Origin: Devosia soli
GTDB lineage: Bacteria > Pseudomonadota > Alphaproteobacteria > Rhizobiales > Devosiaceae
Length of the DNA: 64,000 nt
Direction: 5' to 3'
NCBI RefSeq assembly: GCF_000970455.1
Contig: NZ_LAJG01000014.1
Coordinates: forward strand, 620,001-684,000
The notes beneath the pieces were generated by a model. That model ran no database searches, was not told the DNA's origin, and saw nothing but the letters and a program-made list of their open reading frames with translations. Position numbers and translations under genes: made by a program. Position 1 is the stretch's first letter. Every line of letters starts with the position of its first letter. Below, in pieces: positions 7,834 to 18,223 of the stretch.

Positions 7834-9543
7834 ATGACCACCCCCGCCCTTCTTACCCGCATGATCATGGCCGGACAGGGTAAGGAGCCGGCGGACCTCG
7901 TCATTCGCAATATCGGCATGCTCGATGTCATCACCGGCGCAGTCACCGTTACCGATATCGCCATCGTCGGAGATCGCATCGTCGGCACGCATGCGAAATA
8001 CGAAGGAAAGTCCGAGATCGATGGCAGCGGCCGCTTTGCCGTGCCTGGCTTCATAGATACGCATCTTCATATTGAATCGTCTTTGGTCACCCCGCTCGAA
8101 TTCGATCGCTGCGTGCTGCCTCATGGCGTCACCACCGTGCTCTGCGATCCCCATGAAATCGCTAATGTGCTGGGCGCAGAAGGCATCCGCTATTTCCTAG
8201 AGAGCGCCGAGCGCACCATCATGGATGTGCGGGTCAACCTCTCCTCCTGCGTGCCGGCCACGCCCTTCGAGACGGCGGGTGCGCAACTCGAGATCGACGA
8301 CCTCCTGCCCTTCCGCAGCCATCCCAAGGCGCTTGGCCTTGCCGAGATGATGAATTTTCCCGGCGTCCTCAACGCCGATCCAGGCATCCTCGCCAAGCTC
8401 GTCGCCTATCAAGATGGTCACATCGATGGCCACGCGCCGCTGCTCCTCGGCCAGGGTCTCAACGGCTATCTTGCGGCCGGCATCCGCACCGACCACGAGG
8501 CGACGACGGCAGGCGAAGCGCGCGAAAAGCTGGCCAAGGGCATGGCCATCCTCATCCGCGAAGGCTCGGTCTCCAAGGATCTCACGGCGCTGGCCGAAAT
8601 TCTCGACGAAAACACCTCCGCTTTCGTCGCGCTCTGCACCGATGATCGTAATCCCCTCGACATCGCCGAGGAAGGCCACCTCGATAGCTCCATTCGCCGG
8701 CTGATTGCCATCGGCCGGCCGCTTCACCACGTCTATCGTGCGGCAAGCCATTCGGCCGCGCGGATCTTTGGGCTTCGGGATCGCGGGCTCTTGGGTCCCG
8801 GCTGGCGCGCCGATATCGCCATCGTCGATAGCCTTGAAGAGTGCCGCGTCTCCGACGTCATTGCTGCCGGCCGCCGCGTGAACACCGGACTCTTCGATAC
8901 GCGCGGCACCGTGGAGCCGGTCGGTCTCAATTCCGTTAAAGCCAAGCCAGTCACCGCCGAAGCCTTCGTCACCGCGCCGAAGCCCGGGCAGAACCGTGTC
9001 CCGGTTATCGGCGTAAAGCCTGGTCTCATTCTGACCTTCCGTGAGGAAGCGACGCTCGCCACCACCGACAAGGGCCTGCAGCCCGATCTCGAAGCCGACG
9101 TCATCAAGGTCGCCGTCATCGAGCGCCATGGCAAGAACGGCAATATCGGCCGCTCCTTCGTCACCGGTTTTGGCCTCAGGCGCGGTGCCATCGCCTCTTC
9201 CGTCGGCCACGACAGCCACAATATCACGGTGGTCGGCGCAACCGACGAAGATATGGCCGTGGCGGTCAATCGGCTGATCGAACTAGGCGGCGGTTTCGTC
9301 ACTGCCGATGGCGGTCGAGTGACCGCCGAGCTCGCCTTGCCCATCGCGGGGCTCATGAGTCTCAAGAGCTTCGAAGACGTGGCACACGACCTTCACGAAC
9401 TTCGCGACGCAGCAAAAGACCTGGGTTGCGTCCTGCCGGAACCGTTCCTCCAGGTCGCCTTCCTCGCCTTGCCTGTCATCCCGCACCTCAAGATGACCGA
9501 CCGCGGTCTCTTCGACGTCGATAAGTTCGATTTCGTGAGCTGA
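7834..9543 (+). CDS. ade: Adenine deaminase
   Basis: This protein, about 569 residues from ATG 7834, hydrolyses adenine to hypoxanthine and ammonia in the cytoplasm. It has the amidohydrolase metal motif GFIDTHLHIESS, then DPHEIANV, the AEMMNFPGVL stretch, DGHAP, RTDHEAT and the LCTDDRNP motif typical of AdeC. The length fits the family. The start was chosen because MTTPALLTR aligns with the usual N-terminus; TTG 7777 and ATG 7810 are in-frame alternatives without better ribosome sites. It feeds hypoxanthine to the xanthine dehydrogenase encoded about 14 kb away. The CocE-type hydrolase begins 3 bases after its stop and is surely cotranscribed. Confidence 0.92.
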   Translation: MTTPALLTRMIMAGQGKEPADLVIRNIGMLDVITGAVTVTDIAIVGDRIVGTHAKYEGKSEIDGSGRFAVPGFIDTHLHIESSLVTPLEFDRCVLPHGVTTVLCDPHEIANVLGAEGIRYFLESAERTIMDVRVNLSSCVPATPFETAGAQLEIDDLLPFRSHPKALGLAEMMNFPGVLNADPGILAKLVAYQDGHIDGHAPLLLGQGLNGYLAAGIRTDHEATTAGEAREKLAKGMAILIREGSVSKDLTALAEILDENTSAFVALCTDDRNPLDIAEEGHLDSSIRRLIAIGRPLHHVYRAASHSAARIFGLRDRGLLGPGWRADIAIVDSLEECRVSDVIAAGRRVNTGLFDTRGTVEPVGLNSVKAKPVTAEAFVTAPKPGQNRVPVIGVKPGLILTFREEATLATTDKGLQPDLEADVIKVAVIERHGKNGNIGRSFVTGFGLRRGAIASSVGHDSHNITVVGATDEDMAVAVNRLIELGGGFVTADGGRVTAELALPIAGLMSLKSFEDVAHDLHELRDAAKDLGCVLPEPFLQVAFLALPVIPHLKMTDRGLFDVDKFDFVS

Positions 9544-9546
9544 GCG

Positions 9547-11169
9547 ATGAGCCTCTCTTCACTCTATCTCGCCTGGATCGAAGACCTGCCGCCCAGACTT
9601 AACGCCGTCAAGAAAACTCGCGGCCTTTCGCTGGAAATGGATGATGGGGTCATCCTCAAGACAGATCACTATGCTCCAAAAGCCGAAGGCCCACATCCCA
9701 CCATACTGATGCGCTTGCCCTATGGTCGCCGCGGCTTTGGAGCCGTCTGCGAAGCCTATGCCGAGCGCGGCTTTCATGTCGTCATTCAGGCGTGCCGCGG
9801 CACGGAGCGATCAGGCGGAGAATTCGATCCCTTCTCCAACGAGCGCGCCGATGGCCTCGCAACGCTGAGATGGATCGAAAAACAGCCCTGGTTCGACGGT
9901 CGCATCGGCCTTACCGGGCCAAGCTATCTCGGCTATGCCCAATGGGCGATCTCGGATGCCCTGCCCCCGATATCGGCCATGGCCACCAAGGTCACGACCT
10001 CCAACTTTCGCCCGGTTGTCTTTCCCTCTGGCGCCTTTCATCTCAATCTCTGGCTATCCTGGGTCCAGGTCATCGAAGGCCTCCGAACCCGGCCCCTGGC
10101 CACCGCGGCCCGCATGTTCTCCGGAGATATCGAGCGCCGCACAGAACGCGCAGCCAGCGTCCTGCCGCTCGTCGAAGCCGACAAAATCGCAGTCGGCCAC
10201 AAGATCCCGTTCTGGCGCTATTGGTTTGAACACGCGATCGGCAGCGACGAGTTCTGGACCGAGATCGACCATAGCCATCGTCTTTCGGAATCCACCCCGC
10301 CGGTACACTTTATCTCCGGCTGGTACGATTTCATGCTCGACCCGCTGCTCGAAGATTATCAGCGGCTCGTCGCGCTTGGTCATACGCCCTATCTCACCAT
10401 TGGCACCTGGTTTCACATTGCCGAGGAGCTGCAGCGGGATAATCTTCTCGAGACCATCATCTGGATGCGCGCCAAACTGCTTGGCGATCCCTCCGGACTC
10501 CGCCGCAATCCCGTGCGTATCCACATTTCCGGCATAAACGAGTGGCACGAATTCGATCGCTATCCGCCAGGGTCTTCTGACCCGATCACGCTTTCTATCG
10601 GCCCTGAACGCCGACTTTCAGAGTCGCCGGACAGCGACGGCGGTGACCGATATCGCTATGACCCGAACGATCCGACGCCGAACCTTGGCGGCGCCATCTT
10701 CGCCTTCACCGGGGCTGGCGCGGTCGATAACGCATCGCTCGAAACCCGCAACGACGTCCTGACCTATACCGGTCCGGTCCTTCTTCAGAAGCTGACGATC
10801 ATCGGGCAGTGCCAAGTTAGGTTGGCAGCGCGCTCAAGCCTGCCCAACGTCGATTTCTTTGTCCGCCTATGCGATGTCGGCCCGGACGGCGTGTCGCGCA
10901 ACATCTGCGACGGGTTTTTGCACGTCACCCCAGAGACCGCACCCGACGGCGACGGCCGCTTGGCCCTGACCCTCAAGCTCCACGCGACCGCGCATAGCTT
11001 CCTGCCCGGCCATCGCCTTCGGCTTCTAATCGCCTCGGGCGCCCATCCGCGTTACGCGCGCAATCCGGGCTCGGGGGAGCCGATCAACACGGCAGCGACC
11101 CTGGTCCCAAATGACATTGAAATCTTCCATGCCGGCACCGCGATCACGCTGCCCACCTACAAGATCTGA
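9547..11169 (+). CDS. CocE/NonD-family serine hydrolase
   Basis: This 540-residue protein has an alpha/beta-hydrolase core and a C-terminal jelly-roll (PepX_C-like) domain from about residue 310. The nucleophile is Ser126 in GPSYLG. The oxyanion region is in VIQACRGTERSGG, and a candidate catalytic His lies in TWFHIAEE. Family members include cocaine esterase, glutaryl-7-ACA acylases and X-Pro dipeptidyl peptidases, so the substrate is an ester or amide but cannot be named. It starts 3 bases after adenine deaminase, which suggests it supplies a purine-related or N-acylated substrate; this is inference. It has no signal peptide. It converges on malate synthase with a 3-base gap. Confidence 0.85.
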   Translation: MSLSSLYLAWIEDLPPRLNAVKKTRGLSLEMDDGVILKTDHYAPKAEGPHPTILMRLPYGRRGFGAVCEAYAERGFHVVIQACRGTERSGGEFDPFSNERADGLATLRWIEKQPWFDGRIGLTGPSYLGYAQWAISDALPPISAMATKVTTSNFRPVVFPSGAFHLNLWLSWVQVIEGLRTRPLATAARMFSGDIERRTERAASVLPLVEADKIAVGHKIPFWRYWFEHAIGSDEFWTEIDHSHRLSESTPPVHFISGWYDFMLDPLLEDYQRLVALGHTPYLTIGTWFHIAEELQRDNLLETIIWMRAKLLGDPSGLRRNPVRIHISGINEWHEFDRYPPGSSDPITLSIGPERRLSESPDSDGGDRYRYDPNDPTPNLGGAIFAFTGAGAVDNASLETRNDVLTYTGPVLLQKLTIIGQCQVRLAARSSLPNVDFFVRLCDVGPDGVSRNICDGFLHVTPETAPDGDGRLALTLKLHATAHSFLPGHRLRLLIASGAHPRYARNPGSGEPINTAATLVPNDIEIFHAGTAITLPTYKI

Positions 11170-11172
11170 CCT

Positions 11173-13335
11173 TTACTTCGCGTCCCGCGCCTTCACCTTC
11201 CGGCGCGCAGCGTGGAGGATCGGCTCGGTATACCCGCTTGGCTGGTCGACCCCCTTGAGCGCCAGGTCGAGCGCGGCCTGGAACGCCACTGACTGGTAGT
11301 TCTCCGCCATCGGCCGATAGATCGGATCGCCCTCGTTCTGCTCGTCGACCACCTTGGCCATGCGCTCGAAGACCGAAGTTACCTCGTCGCGGCTGACCAG
11401 GCCATGACGCAGCCAGTTGGCCACTGCCTGCGAGGAAATGCGGCACGTGGCGCGATCTTCCATCAGGCCGACATTGTTGATGTCCGGCACCTTGGAGCAA
11501 CCGACCCCTTGCTGCACCCAGCGCACCACATAACCCAAAATGCCCTGGGCGTTGTTTTCGAGCTCGCGGGTGATTTCATCGCGACTCAAGGAATAGGGCA
11601 CCTGCACCGGCATCGAGAACAAGTCCGACAGCGGCGGAACGGCCTGGTTGTGGCGGCGCGCCTGCGCCGCGAACACATCGACTTGGTGATAATGCAATGC
11701 ATGGAGGGTCGCCGCAGTTGGCGATGGCACCCAGGCTGTGTTGGCGCCGGCATTGGGATGGCCGATCTTGGCGTCCATCATCGCCGCCATGTCGTCCGGC
11801 CGGGCCCACATTCCCTTGCCGATCTGTGCCTTCCCGGAAAAGCCGCAGGCAAGTCCGATCAGGACATTGCGGTCCTCATAGGAGCTGATCCAGCGCTCGG
11901 ACTTGATCTCGTCCTTGCGCAAGACGGCGCCCGCTTCCATCGAGGTATGGATTTCATCGCCGGTGCGATCGAGGAACCCGGTATTGATAAAGAATACGCG
12001 GCTGCGCGCTTCATGGATAGCGGCCTTGAGGTTGGCCGATGTCCGGCGCTCCTCGTCCATGATGCCGATCTTGATCGTATTCGGCTTGAGGCCAAGGAAA
12101 CCTTCTACCGACGCAAAGATCGCACAGGCAAAAGCCACCTCTTCCGGGCCATGCATCTTGGGCTTGACCACATAGATCGAGCCGGTGCGCGAATTGTTGC
12201 CCTCGTCGTGCATGGCGCAAAGCGCCGTCACAGCAGCATCCATCAGCCCTTCGCCGATCGGCTTGCCATCGAGCAGCACCGCATCGGTCGTCATCAGATG
12301 GCCGACATTGCGCACCAGCAGGAGCGAGCGCCCCTTAAGCACCAGCGGCTGCCCATTGGTGTCCTTATAAGTCCGGTCCGCCTTGAGCTTGCGGGTAATC
12401 GTCTGCCCGCCCTTCTCGAACGTGTCTTCGAGCGTCCCGGTCATGAGGCCGAGCCAGTTGCGGTAAACCCCGACCTTATCTTCGGCATCGACCGCCGCGA
12501 CCGAATCCTCGCAATCCTGGATCGTCGTCAGCGCCGCCTCGACGACGACGTCGGAAAGCCCCGCCTTGTGCGCCGACCCGATCTGGCTCTTTGGGTCGAT
12601 GATCAGAACGACATGCAGCCCATTGTGCCGGAGGACGATCTCGCCGTTTTCCTCGGTTCCGGCAAAGCCGACGAAGCTCGATGGGTCGCGTAGGCCAGTG
12701 CGGCCGGCGGCAGTATCGACTTGCAGGTGCCGCACGCCGTCGATGTTAACGAGATGGTACCCGATAACGTCCGAATGGCTGCCGGTTGCCAACGGAAATG
12801 CCTCATCGAGGAACTGCGCTGCACGCGCCACGACCGCCGCACCGCGAGCGGCATTATAGCCCTTCCCCGGCGCCAGATCGCCCTCGCGCCCAATGATATC
12901 GGTGCCATAAAGCGCATCATAAAGGCTTCCCCAGCGCGCATTCGCGGCATTGAGCGCATAGCGCGCATTCGACACCGGAACGACGAGCTGCGGCCCGCAA
13001 AGGCTCGAGATTTCCGGGTCGAGATCCGTCGTCTCGATCGTAAAATCCTGAGGCTCTGGAACGAGATAGCCGATATCCTTGAGGAAGAACTCATACCCCT
13101 GCGGATTGTTGGCAACCGGCCCATACTTGTGGTGCCAGTCGTCGATCTTGCTCTGCAAATCGTCGCGCTTGGCCAGCAGCCGCGCATTGGTCGGCGCATG
13201 AGTCGCCACCAGCCCGGCAAAGCCGCTCCAGAACTGGTCCGCAGTGATCGAAAGCCCGGGAAGCGCCTCTTTCTCGACGAAATCCACCAGCAAATGATGC
13301 ACGGACAATCCGGATTTCGTCAGGTAGTCGCTCAT
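11173..13335 (-). CDS. glcB: Malate synthase G
   Basis: This 720-residue cytoplasmic enzyme condenses glyoxylate with acetyl-CoA to malate. The length and the motifs [21 protein letters not shown] and [16 protein letters not shown] are those of the monomeric G isoform, not the roughly 530-residue A form. It sits immediately downstream of guanine deaminase and PuuD on the same strand, separated by a 55-base gap. Because purine degradation through ureidoglycolate ends in glyoxylate, its position argues that it drains that glyoxylate. The ATG at 13335 is preceded by a GAGAGG ribosome site. Confidence 0.95.
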   Translation of the reverse strand: MSDYLTKSGLSVHHLLVDFVEKEALPGLSITADQFWSGFAGLVATHAPTNARLLAKRDDLQSKIDDWHHKYGPVANNPQGYEFFLKDIGYLVPEPQDFTIETTDLDPEISSLCGPQLVVPVSNARYALNAANARWGSLYDALYGTDIIGREGDLAPGKGYNAARGAAVVARAAQFLDEAFPLATGSHSDVIGYHLVNIDGVRHLQVDTAAGRTGLRDPSSFVGFAGTEENGEIVLRHNGLHVVLIIDPKSQIGSAHKAGLSDVVVEAALTTIQDCEDSVAAVDAEDKVGVYRNWLGLMTGTLEDTFEKGGQTITRKLKADRTYKDTNGQPLVLKGRSLLLVRNVGHLMTTDAVLLDGKPIGEGLMDAAVTALCAMHDEGNNSRTGSIYVVKPKMHGPEEVAFACAIFASVEGFLGLKPNTIKIGIMDEERRTSANLKAAIHEARSRVFFINTGFLDRTGDEIHTSMEAGAVLRKDEIKSERWISSYEDRNVLIGLACGFSGKAQIGKGMWARPDDMAAMMDAKIGHPNAGANTAWVPSPTAATLHALHYHQVDVFAAQARRHNQAVPPLSDLFSMPVQVPYSLSRDEITRELENNAQGILGYVVRWVQQGVGCSKVPDINNVGLMEDRATCRISSQAVANWLRHGLVSRDEVTSVFERMAKVVDEQNEGDPIYRPMAENYQSVAFQAALDLALKGVDQPSGYTEPILHAARRKVKARDAK

Positions 13336-13390
13336 GCCTGGAACCTCTCGATAACAGTTTGGCGACAGCTTTAGGCCATCGCAGGCGGTG

Positions 13391-14692
13391 TCACAACCCG
13401 CCTAAAGTTGACTTCGCCCTTGCGCCAGCAACATAGACCTCGGCGATCGCACGATCATCGCCAAGCGTCTGCAGCACGAAGAGTTCTTCCACGATCGTTT
13501 CGACCGACCCCATCCGCATACGCATGGTCGGCGTTGCCCGCGCGTCAAGCACCACCAGATCCGCCGCGCGTCCAGGCGCCACACTGCCAATCGTTTCTGC
13601 GAGGCCTAGCGCCTCGGCATTGCCGCGTGTCGCGAGGTGAAACGAAGCGAGCGGGTTAAAACTCTGCTTGCGCAGCTGCAGCACCTTGAACGCTTCGTCC
13701 ATGGTTTTCAGCATGGAAAAGCTTGTCCCCGCGCCGATATCCGTCGCAAGCCCGATCCGCACCCCATGCTTGAGAAGCCGCTCGCGATCGAAAAGTCCGG
13801 AGCCGAGAAAGAGGTTCGAGGTCGGACAAAACACCGCCACCGAGCCGGTCTCCGCGATCACTGCCGTCTCACGGTGATTGAGATGGATCGAGTGCCCTAG
13901 AAGCGTCCTCGATCCCAAAAGTCCGTACTGCTCATAAATCCCCGCATAATCCGGCGCCTCGGGATAAAGCTCCATGGAATATGAGATTTCGGCGTCATTC
14001 TCGCTGAGATGGGTCTGCACATAGCAGTCCCCATGCTCGGCAACGAGCGCCCGTGCCATCTCCATTTGCTCAGGCGTCGATGTGATGGCAAACCGCGGGG
14101 AAATAGCATAAAGCCCCCTGCCCCGCCCATGCCAGCGCGCGATCAGCGCCTTGGTGTCGTCGTAGCCAGATTGCGCAGTATCCAGCAGCTCCTCCGGCGC
14201 ATTCCGGTCCATCATCACCTTGCCGCCGATCATCAACATATTGCGCCGCTGCGCCTCGGCAAAAAAGGCATCAACCGAGCGCGGATGGCTCGAGCAATAA
14301 GCGACCGCCGTCGTCGTACCATGCCGGATCAGCGCGTCATAAAAATCGACCGCGACCGCATCGGCATGGCCCTGCTGGGCAAATTTCTGTTCCTCGATGA
14401 AGGTATAGGTGTTGAGCCAATCGAGAAGCGAGCCGGCATAGGACGCCATCATGTGGCTCTGCACATAATGAAGGTGCATGTCGATGAAGCCGGCCATGAT
14501 CAGGTGCGGCCGGTGATCGATGATCGCCGCATCGCCCGTTTCCGCCCCGGCAAAAGCGCCTACCGCGACGATAGTCCCATTCTCGACGCTGATGGCACCG
14601 TCTTCGAGATAAAGGTAGCTGTCCTTATCGTCGATGCCGTCGGGCGCGCGATGAAAGCTGAGCACGCGCCCACGTAGGATAGTCCGGCTCAC
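13391..14692 (-). CDS. guaD: Guanine deaminase
   Basis: This amidohydrolase of about 433 residues converts guanine to xanthine and ammonia. The metal-binding motif is [13 protein letters not shown]. Further ligands lie in QTHLSEN, LGHSIHL and the ATDIGAG segment, and [11 protein letters not shown] is typical of guanine deaminases. I place the start at GTG 14692, which overlaps the puuD stop as GTGA and implies translational coupling; an upstream GTG at 14716 would add eight residues inside puuD. With adenine deaminase it channels purine bases toward xanthine dehydrogenase. Confidence 0.92.
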   Translation of the reverse strand: MSRTILRGRVLSFHRAPDGIDDKDSYLYLEDGAISVENGTIVAVGAFAGAETGDAAIIDHRPHLIMAGFIDMHLHYVQSHMMASYAGSLLDWLNTYTFIEEQKFAQQGHADAVAVDFYDALIRHGTTTAVAYCSSHPRSVDAFFAEAQRRNMLMIGGKVMMDRNAPEELLDTAQSGYDDTKALIARWHGRGRGLYAISPRFAITSTPEQMEMARALVAEHGDCYVQTHLSENDAEISYSMELYPEAPDYAGIYEQYGLLGSRTLLGHSIHLNHRETAVIAETGSVAVFCPTSNLFLGSGLFDRERLLKHGVRIGLATDIGAGTSFSMLKTMDEAFKVLQLRKQSFNPLASFHLATRGNAEALGLAETIGSVAPGRAADLVVLDARATPTMRMRMGSVETIVEELFVLQTLGDDRAIAEVYVAGARAKSTLGGL

Positions 14693-15915
14693 GAGCCTGA
14701 ACCCTCGCGGAACCACTGAACGAGAATTGCCCGTTCCTTGGCGGTCATTTCGGTGACATTGCCCGGCGGCATCGCGTGCGCGTAGCCTGCCTGCATGGCG
14801 ATGTCCTTGGCGTGGTTGGCAATGGCGATGTCATTGTCCAGAATGACATTCTTCGGGGCCTCATAAACCCCTGGCCAGACTGGCTCTGCCGTATGGCACA
14901 TCGAGCACCGCGTCTGGACGGTCTGGCTCGCCAGCTTGAAATGTTCCGTCGCCATGAAGCGCTCGCCTGTCGCGCTGGCAACTGCTGGCGTATCGATCCC
15001 AGGCAACTTTGGCGCCGTCGACAGCCAGGCAATGGTGATAAAGAGAATGACCGCCACGGCCCAGGTCCAGTGCGGATTGCCCTTTCGCGCGTGGCGCGTG
15101 TTGAAATAGTGCCGAATGACAACGCCGACGAGGAAGATCAGCGAAGCAATTATCCAGTTCCACTGCGTGGCAAAAGCCAAAGGATAGTGGGACGAGAGCA
15201 TGAAGAAGATGACAGGCAGCGTCAGGTAGTTGTTGTGAAGGCTCCGCTGCTTGGCGATCTTGCCGTACTTTGCATCGGGCACCTTTCCCGCCTTGAGATC
15301 GGCCACCACGATCTTCTGGTTCGGGATGATGATCATGGCAACGTTCGCCGCCATGATGGTCGCTGTAAACGCGCCCATATGCAGCATCGCCGCTCGGCCG
15401 GTGAAGAGCTGCGTATAGCCCCAGCTTGCGGCAACGAGGATCGCGAACAGCACCAGCATCAACCCAGTGGTCGATTGCCCTATCGGTGATTTGCAGAGAG
15501 CATCATAAAGCACCCAGCCGAGCACGATCGAACCGATCGATAAGAGGATTGCCCCCCAGCTCGGGATATCGAGCACATTGCGATCAACGAGATAGATGTC
15601 GGCGCCGACGTAATAGATGAGCGCCAGCAGCATGGCACCGCTCATCCAGGTCCAGTAGCTTTCCCATTTGAACCAGGTCAGGTGTTCCGGCAAAAACTCC
15701 GGCGCCACCAGGTATTTATTGATGTGATAAAATCCGCCGCCATGCACCTGCCATTCCTCGCCATGGGCCAGCGGTGGCAGGCTCGGCGTCTTGCGCAGGC
15801 CGAGGTCGAGCGCGATGAAATAGAACGAAGACCCAATCCAGGCTATGGCGGTGACGACGTGCAACCACCGCACGGCAAACATCAGCCACTCATAGAAAAT
15901 TGCAAGATCGCCCAT
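14689..15915 (-). CDS. puuD: Urate hydroxylase PuuD with C-terminal cytochrome c domain
   Basis: This 408-residue inner-membrane protein oxidises urate to 5-hydroxyisourate. The first 300 residues contain about eight transmembrane helices with the DUF989-like urate oxidase core, including AIAWIGSSFYF near the start and GGGFYHINKY. A soluble C-terminal c-type haem domain follows, with Cys337-x-x-Cys340-His341 (CSMCH) and a likely distal Met in AHAMPPGN. Electrons probably pass from urate to the respiratory chain rather than to oxygen with peroxide release. It is the first gene of a puuD-guaD-glcB run, and its product is the substrate of HiuH. Confidence 0.93.
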   Translation of the reverse strand: MGDLAIFYEWLMFAVRWLHVVTAIAWIGSSFYFIALDLGLRKTPSLPPLAHGEEWQVHGGGFYHINKYLVAPEFLPEHLTWFKWESYWTWMSGAMLLALIYYVGADIYLVDRNVLDIPSWGAILLSIGSIVLGWVLYDALCKSPIGQSTTGLMLVLFAILVAASWGYTQLFTGRAAMLHMGAFTATIMAANVAMIIIPNQKIVVADLKAGKVPDAKYGKIAKQRSLHNNYLTLPVIFFMLSSHYPLAFATQWNWIIASLIFLVGVVIRHYFNTRHARKGNPHWTWAVAVILFITIAWLSTAPKLPGIDTPAVASATGERFMATEHFKLASQTVQTRCSMCHTAEPVWPGVYEAPKNVILDNDIAIANHAKDIAMQAGYAHAMPPGNVTEMTAKERAILVQWFREGSGS

Positions 15916-15939
15916 CTATCCCAATCTCCACTCTGCCCC

Positions 15940-16080
15940 CGCCTCTTGCGGGAGAGGAACAGGACTTTCGCGTCCAGCGAAATCCAGCGTGAGGTGTGCT
16001 CTCCTCCGCAGAAGAGCTTGTCGCCGAAACGCGGACCCCTCATCCGCCCATCGGGCAACTTCTCCCGCGAGGGGAGAAGG
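15940..16080. repeat. GC-rich dispersed intergenic repeat, two related units
   Basis: The gap between puuD and the BMP protein holds two related GC-rich units. One, near 15940-15975, contains CCTCTTGCGGGAGAGG. The other, at 16035-16080, contains CTTCTCCC (16059-16066) pairing with GGGAGAAG (16072-16079). Units of this kind are common between genes in rhizobia-like genomes. On the minus strand they would form hairpins in the leader of puuD or the tail of the BMP gene. Confidence 0.65.
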
Positions 16081-16158
16081 CAACCACCGCATATTCGGCG
16101 GCCGACAAAGAAAAGGCGAGCGTCAGCCCGCCCTTTCCAGTTTGCCTATCAGCCCGGC

Positions 16159-17244
16159 TTACGCCGGCTGTTCGACGCCTTCGACGTACCAGTCCATGCT
16201 CAAGAGCTCAGCGTCGGTCATGGTGACGCCAGCGGCAACGCGCTCGGTGCCAGTGTTGTCCTTGATCGGGCCGGTGAAGATGTGGAAGGAGCCATCGATC
16301 TGGCCATTCTTTACTTCGTCAGCAGCAGCGCGGACGTCTTCCGGCACCTTGGCGCCGTACGGGCCCATCTGCACCACGTCTTCCTTAAGGCCTTCCCAGG
16401 TATTGCCAGGCGCCCAGGTGCCGGCCAGAACGGCTTCGGCAGAGGCGAGGTAGTGCGGGCCCCAGTGGTCGATGATGGCGGTGAGCTGGGTGTCCGGAGC
16501 AAAGGCGCTCATATCTGCGCCCTGGCCGAAGCCACCGACGATACCGCGTTCGGCGGCAACCTGCAGGGCAGCCGGGCCGTCGGTGTGCTGAGCGACGATG
16601 TCGATGCCCTGATCGATCATGGCGCGGGCAGCGTCAGCTTCCTTGGCCGGATCGTTCCAGGTCGAGATGTAAACCGGCTTGATCGTGAACTCAGGATTGA
16701 CCTTACGCGCAGCAAGTACGAAAGAGTTGATGCCCATGACCACTTCCGGGATCGGGAACGAGCCGATGTAGCCCGCCTTGCCGGTCTTGGACATGTGACC
16801 GGCAATCGTGCCGCAGACCGCACGGCCTTCATAGAAGCGCGCATTGTAAAGCCCGATATTGGGGCCGCTCATGTAGCCAGTTGCGTGCTCGAAAGCGATA
16901 TCCGGGAACTGCGGAGCGACCTTGACCACGGAGTCGCCGAAGCCGAAGCTCGTTGCGAAAATCAGGTTGCAGCCCTGCTGGGCCAGTTCGCGCAGGACGC
17001 GTTCGCAGTCCGGGCCTTCCGGCACGTTTTCGACATAAACCGTCTCGACCTTATCGCCGAGCTGTTCTTCGACATAAAGGCGGCCCTGGTTATGGGCATA
17101 GTTATAGCCATTGTCGTTGATCGAACCGACATAGATGAAGCCGATCTTGATCTTTTCGAGCTGCGCGAAGGCGCGCGAGCCCAAGAGCGGCATGGCCAAG
17201 GCGGCACCACCGACCTTGACGAATGTACGACGCGAAAGTGTCAT
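16159..17244 (-). CDS. BMP-family ABC transporter substrate-binding protein
   Basis: This 361-residue periplasmic binding protein belongs to the PnrA/BMP family, which binds nucleosides or nucleobases. A Tat-like signal (SRRTFVK followed by a hydrophobic stretch ending SRAFA) spans about residues 1-28. Family motifs include FIYVGSINDNGYN, FATSFGFGD, GRAVCGTIAGH and the C-terminal DMSAFAPD segment. ATG 17244 was chosen because it begins the signal peptide and follows a GGAG ribosome site; the longer in-frame extension lies in the preceding permease gene. It completes an ATPase-permease-permease-binding-protein operon embedded in purine genes, so a purine ligand is likely but not proven. Confidence 0.9.
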   Translation of the reverse strand: MTLSRRTFVKVGGAALAMPLLGSRAFAQLEKIKIGFIYVGSINDNGYNYAHNQGRLYVEEQLGDKVETVYVENVPEGPDCERVLRELAQQGCNLIFATSFGFGDSVVKVAPQFPDIAFEHATGYMSGPNIGLYNARFYEGRAVCGTIAGHMSKTGKAGYIGSFPIPEVVMGINSFVLAARKVNPEFTIKPVYISTWNDPAKEADAARAMIDQGIDIVAQHTDGPAALQVAAERGIVGGFGQGADMSAFAPDTQLTAIIDHWGPHYLASAEAVLAGTWAPGNTWEGLKEDVVQMGPYGAKVPEDVRAAADEVKNGQIDGSFHIFTGPIKDNTGTERVAAGVTMTDAELLSMDWYVEGVEQPA

Positions 17245-17273
17245 CTGATGTTTCTCCTGACTGACGTTCCTTG

Positions 17274-17304
17274 ATTGAGACGATCGTTCCGGTGTCATCT
17301 CAAT
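17274..17304 (-). repeat. Inverted repeat at the permease-BMP junction
   Basis: ATTGAGA at 17274-17280 pairs with TCTCAAT at 17298-17304 and includes the permease stop codon. A stem-loop here could set the relative expression of the binding protein, which is usually made in excess. The stem is only 7 pairs with a 17-base loop. Confidence 0.3.
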
Positions 17305-18223
17305 TGGCGGGCAAAAACGGCTTGCCGAGGCATGCCGGTGCATTGGTTGAGGCGTCGCGGCGGATCGAGATGAGGACCAGCACGACGACGGTTGCAAGAT
17401 AGGGCAGAGCTGCCCAAAGCTCGGATGGCACGGCGCTCAGCGGGCCGCCCCCGGCCTTGGCATAAAGCTCCATAGTCATCACCAGCCCGAACAGATAAGC
17501 GCCGCCGAGCAGCCGGAAAGGCTTCCACGAGGCAAACACCACCAGCGCCACAGCGATCCAGCCGCGCCCCGCCGTCATACGCTCGGCCCATTGCGGGGTC
17601 AGCAAAAGCGGAAAACAGGCCCCGGCAAGGCCGGCCATGGCGCCGCCGAACATCACGGCGAGATAGCGAACGCCGATCACCGAATAGCCGATCGAGTGCG
17701 CCGATTGGTCATTCTCGCCAACAGCGCGCAAGATCAGCCCAGCGCGTGTCTTGTGGAGGAAGTACCAGATGGCGACGACCATGACGAAGGAGAAGTAGAC
17801 CGGAAAGGAATAGCCGAAAATGACACGCAGGACCGGATGGGTGGCGAGATCTGCGGGAAAGAGCGGCTGCATCAGCGTCACAGGACGCGCCGAATAGGAC
17901 GAACCAGCAAGCGCCGAAAAACCCGTGCCGAAGATGGTCAGCGCCAGGCCTGTCGCCGTCTGGTTAGCAGAAAGCGAGAGGGTCAGAAACCCGAAGATCA
18001 GCGAGGCCGCCGTGCCGGCAGCAGCGCCGCAGAGCAGCGCCAGATAGGGATTGCCGGTGTGGAACTGGACAACGAAGCCGGCGATGGCGCCGATCAGCAT
18101 CATGCCTTCGACACCGAGATTGAGCACCCCTGCCCGCTCGACGACAAGTTCCCCAAGCGCTGCGATGAGGATTGGCGTCGATGCACCGACCACCGTGATC
18201 AGAATGGCGAGCGTCAGCTCCAT
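17300..18223 (-). CDS. BMP-type ABC transporter permease (second subunit)
   Basis: This 307-residue inner-membrane permease has about eight to nine helices and motifs such as GELVVERAGVLNLGVEGMM, typical of the RbsC/YufQ-like permeases that pair with BMP binding proteins. It starts at ATG 18223, which overlaps the previous permease's stop as TAATG. It should form a heterodimeric channel with that permease and be energised by the double-domain ATPase upstream. Confidence 0.92.
   Translation of the reverse strand: MELTLAILITVVGASTPILIAALGELVVERAGVLNLGVEGMMLIGAIAGFVVQFHTGNPYLALLCGAAAGTAASLIFGFLTLSLSANQTATGLALTIFGTGFSALAGSSYSARPVTLMQPLFPADLATHPVLRVIFGYSFPVYFSFVMVVAIWYFLHKTRAGLILRAVGENDQSAHSIGYSVIGVRYLAVMFGGAMAGLAGACFPLLLTPQWAERMTAGRGWIAVALVVFASWKPFRLLGGAYLFGLVMTMELYAKAGGGPLSAVPSELWAALPYLATVVVLVLISIRRDASTNAPACLGKPFLPAN

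Noticed and set aside
17300..17397. Longer BMP-protein start inside the permease gene
   Set aside because: The added 51 residues precede the Tat-like signal and have no ribosome site.
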